DNA from: Pseudonocardia sp.
GTDB lineage: Bacteria; Actinomycetota; Actinomycetes; Mycobacteriales; Pseudonocardiaceae
DNA length: 6,324 nt
Direction of reading: 5' to 3'
NCBI GenBank assembly: GCA_030453005.1
Contig: JAKDLE010000184.1
Span: 1 to 6,324 of the forward strand
The position numbers and the translations under genes were made by a program. The notes beneath the pieces are model-generated. The model worked only from the letters and a program-made list of their open reading frames with translations. It was not told the origin of the DNA and searched no databases. Positions within the stretch are counted from its first letter, which is position 1; each line of letters opens with the position of its first letter. Positions 6,119 to 6,324 of this stretch are shown piece by piece.

Positions 6119-6124
6119 AGCGTA
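6119..6124 (-). promoter_or_regulatory. -10 element of the NUDIX-tmk operon, predicting a leaderless transcript
   Basis: On the - strand TACGCT matches the TANNNT -10 consensus and is followed by GGCGGG and the ATG at 6112. The six-base gap is the same as in front of the antitoxin gene, so transcription probably starts at the ATG. No good -35 hexamer is visible at the expected distance. Confidence 0.5.
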
Positions 6125-6160
6125 TGCCGTGGCGTCCGCGGCCAGGCTCCGCCGCCGGGT

Positions 6161-6201
6161 ATGCGGATGCTCGCATTCGTCGGTCGGCGCCTGAACCGAC
6201 G
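6161..6201. repeat. Two short inverted repeats upstream of the NUDIX gene
   Basis: ATGCG (6161-6165) and CGCAT (6172-6176) form a 5-base inverted repeat around six bases. CGTCGGT (6178-6184) and ACCGACG (6195-6201) form a perfect 7-base inverted repeat around ten bases. They lie upstream of the predicted NUDIX -10 element and could be operator half-sites or a terminator for whatever lies to the right. Repeats this short can arise by chance in GC-rich DNA. Confidence 0.3.
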
Positions 6202-6225
6202 GTGATCACTCCTCCGCGAAGGTAG

Positions 6226-6324
6226 CCGTGCTCGGCCGGCGGTCGGTTCCTCGCGGAACAGCGCCTGGCCTGCGGCGACAGGGACGTCCGGATCGTCGAC
6301 GGCCTCCCCGGGTTCTACCCCCCG
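6226..6324 (+). other. Coding-like stretch running off the right edge, no start codon
   Basis: After a TAG at 6223-6225 the + frame stays open to the window end, and from 6232 reads SAGGRFLAEQRLACGDRD, VRIVDGLPGFYPP. By hand count over 31 codons, GC is about 77% at position 1, 55% at position 2 and 94% at position 3, a typical coding signature for this genome. There is no ATG, GTG or TTG between the TAG and the edge. It may be an internal piece of a gene whose 5' end is frameshifted or decayed. I do not recognise the peptide. A short hairpin, GTTCC-TCGC-GGAAC, lies within it at 6246-6259. Confidence 0.3.

Noticed and set aside
1..6324. CRISPR arrays, tRNA or rRNA genes, and insertion sequences
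   Set aside because: No regularly spaced repeats, cloverleaf-like segment, rRNA sequence or transposase reading frame was found on either strand.

Overview
The window comes from a high-GC actinomycete chromosome. The mtrA-mtrB-lpqB operon is unmistakable, and the MtrA and Tmk proteins read very much like their Mycobacterium and Pseudonocardiales relatives. I would guess a Pseudonocardia-like organism, but that is inference from protein wording and GC-rich codon use, not from a marker gene.

Layout from left to right. Bases 1-139 hold a striking 67-base imperfect inverted repeat and what may be the 3' end of a + strand ORF. The - strand then carries lpqB (140-1876), mtrB (1873-3615) and mtrA (3632-4309), transcribed in the order mtrA, mtrB, lpqB. 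This is an envelope and cell-division regulatory operon: response regulator, sensor kinase, and a lipoprotein that acts with the kinase. A short divergent region (4310-4407) separates mtrA from a + strand VapBC-type toxin-antitoxin pair (4408-4647 and 4648-5049). The toxin gene runs tail to tail into, and overlaps by 16 bases, the 3' end of a - strand thymidylate kinase gene, tmk (5034-5675). tmk is preceded, with a 13-base overlap, by a - strand NUDIX hydrolase gene (5663-6112). The final ~210 bases hold the NUDIX promoter region, several short inverted repeats, and a stretch with coding-like composition that runs off the right edge without a visible start codon.

In Mycobacterium tuberculosis the order is sahH-tmk-mtrA-mtrB-lpqB with no gap for a toxin-antitoxin module. 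Here a complete, intact-looking VapBC pair in the opposite orientation sits between tmk and mtrA, and a NUDIX gene lies where sahH would be expected. The interruption of this conserved core is the main accessory feature. Two genes, the antitoxin and the NUDIX gene, share a TANNNT-N6-ATG layout that predicts leaderless transcripts.

I do not see a convincing new biological system. The items most worth checking are the toxin-antitoxin insertion beside mtrA, the inverted repeat at the left edge, and the startless coding-like stretch at the right edge.
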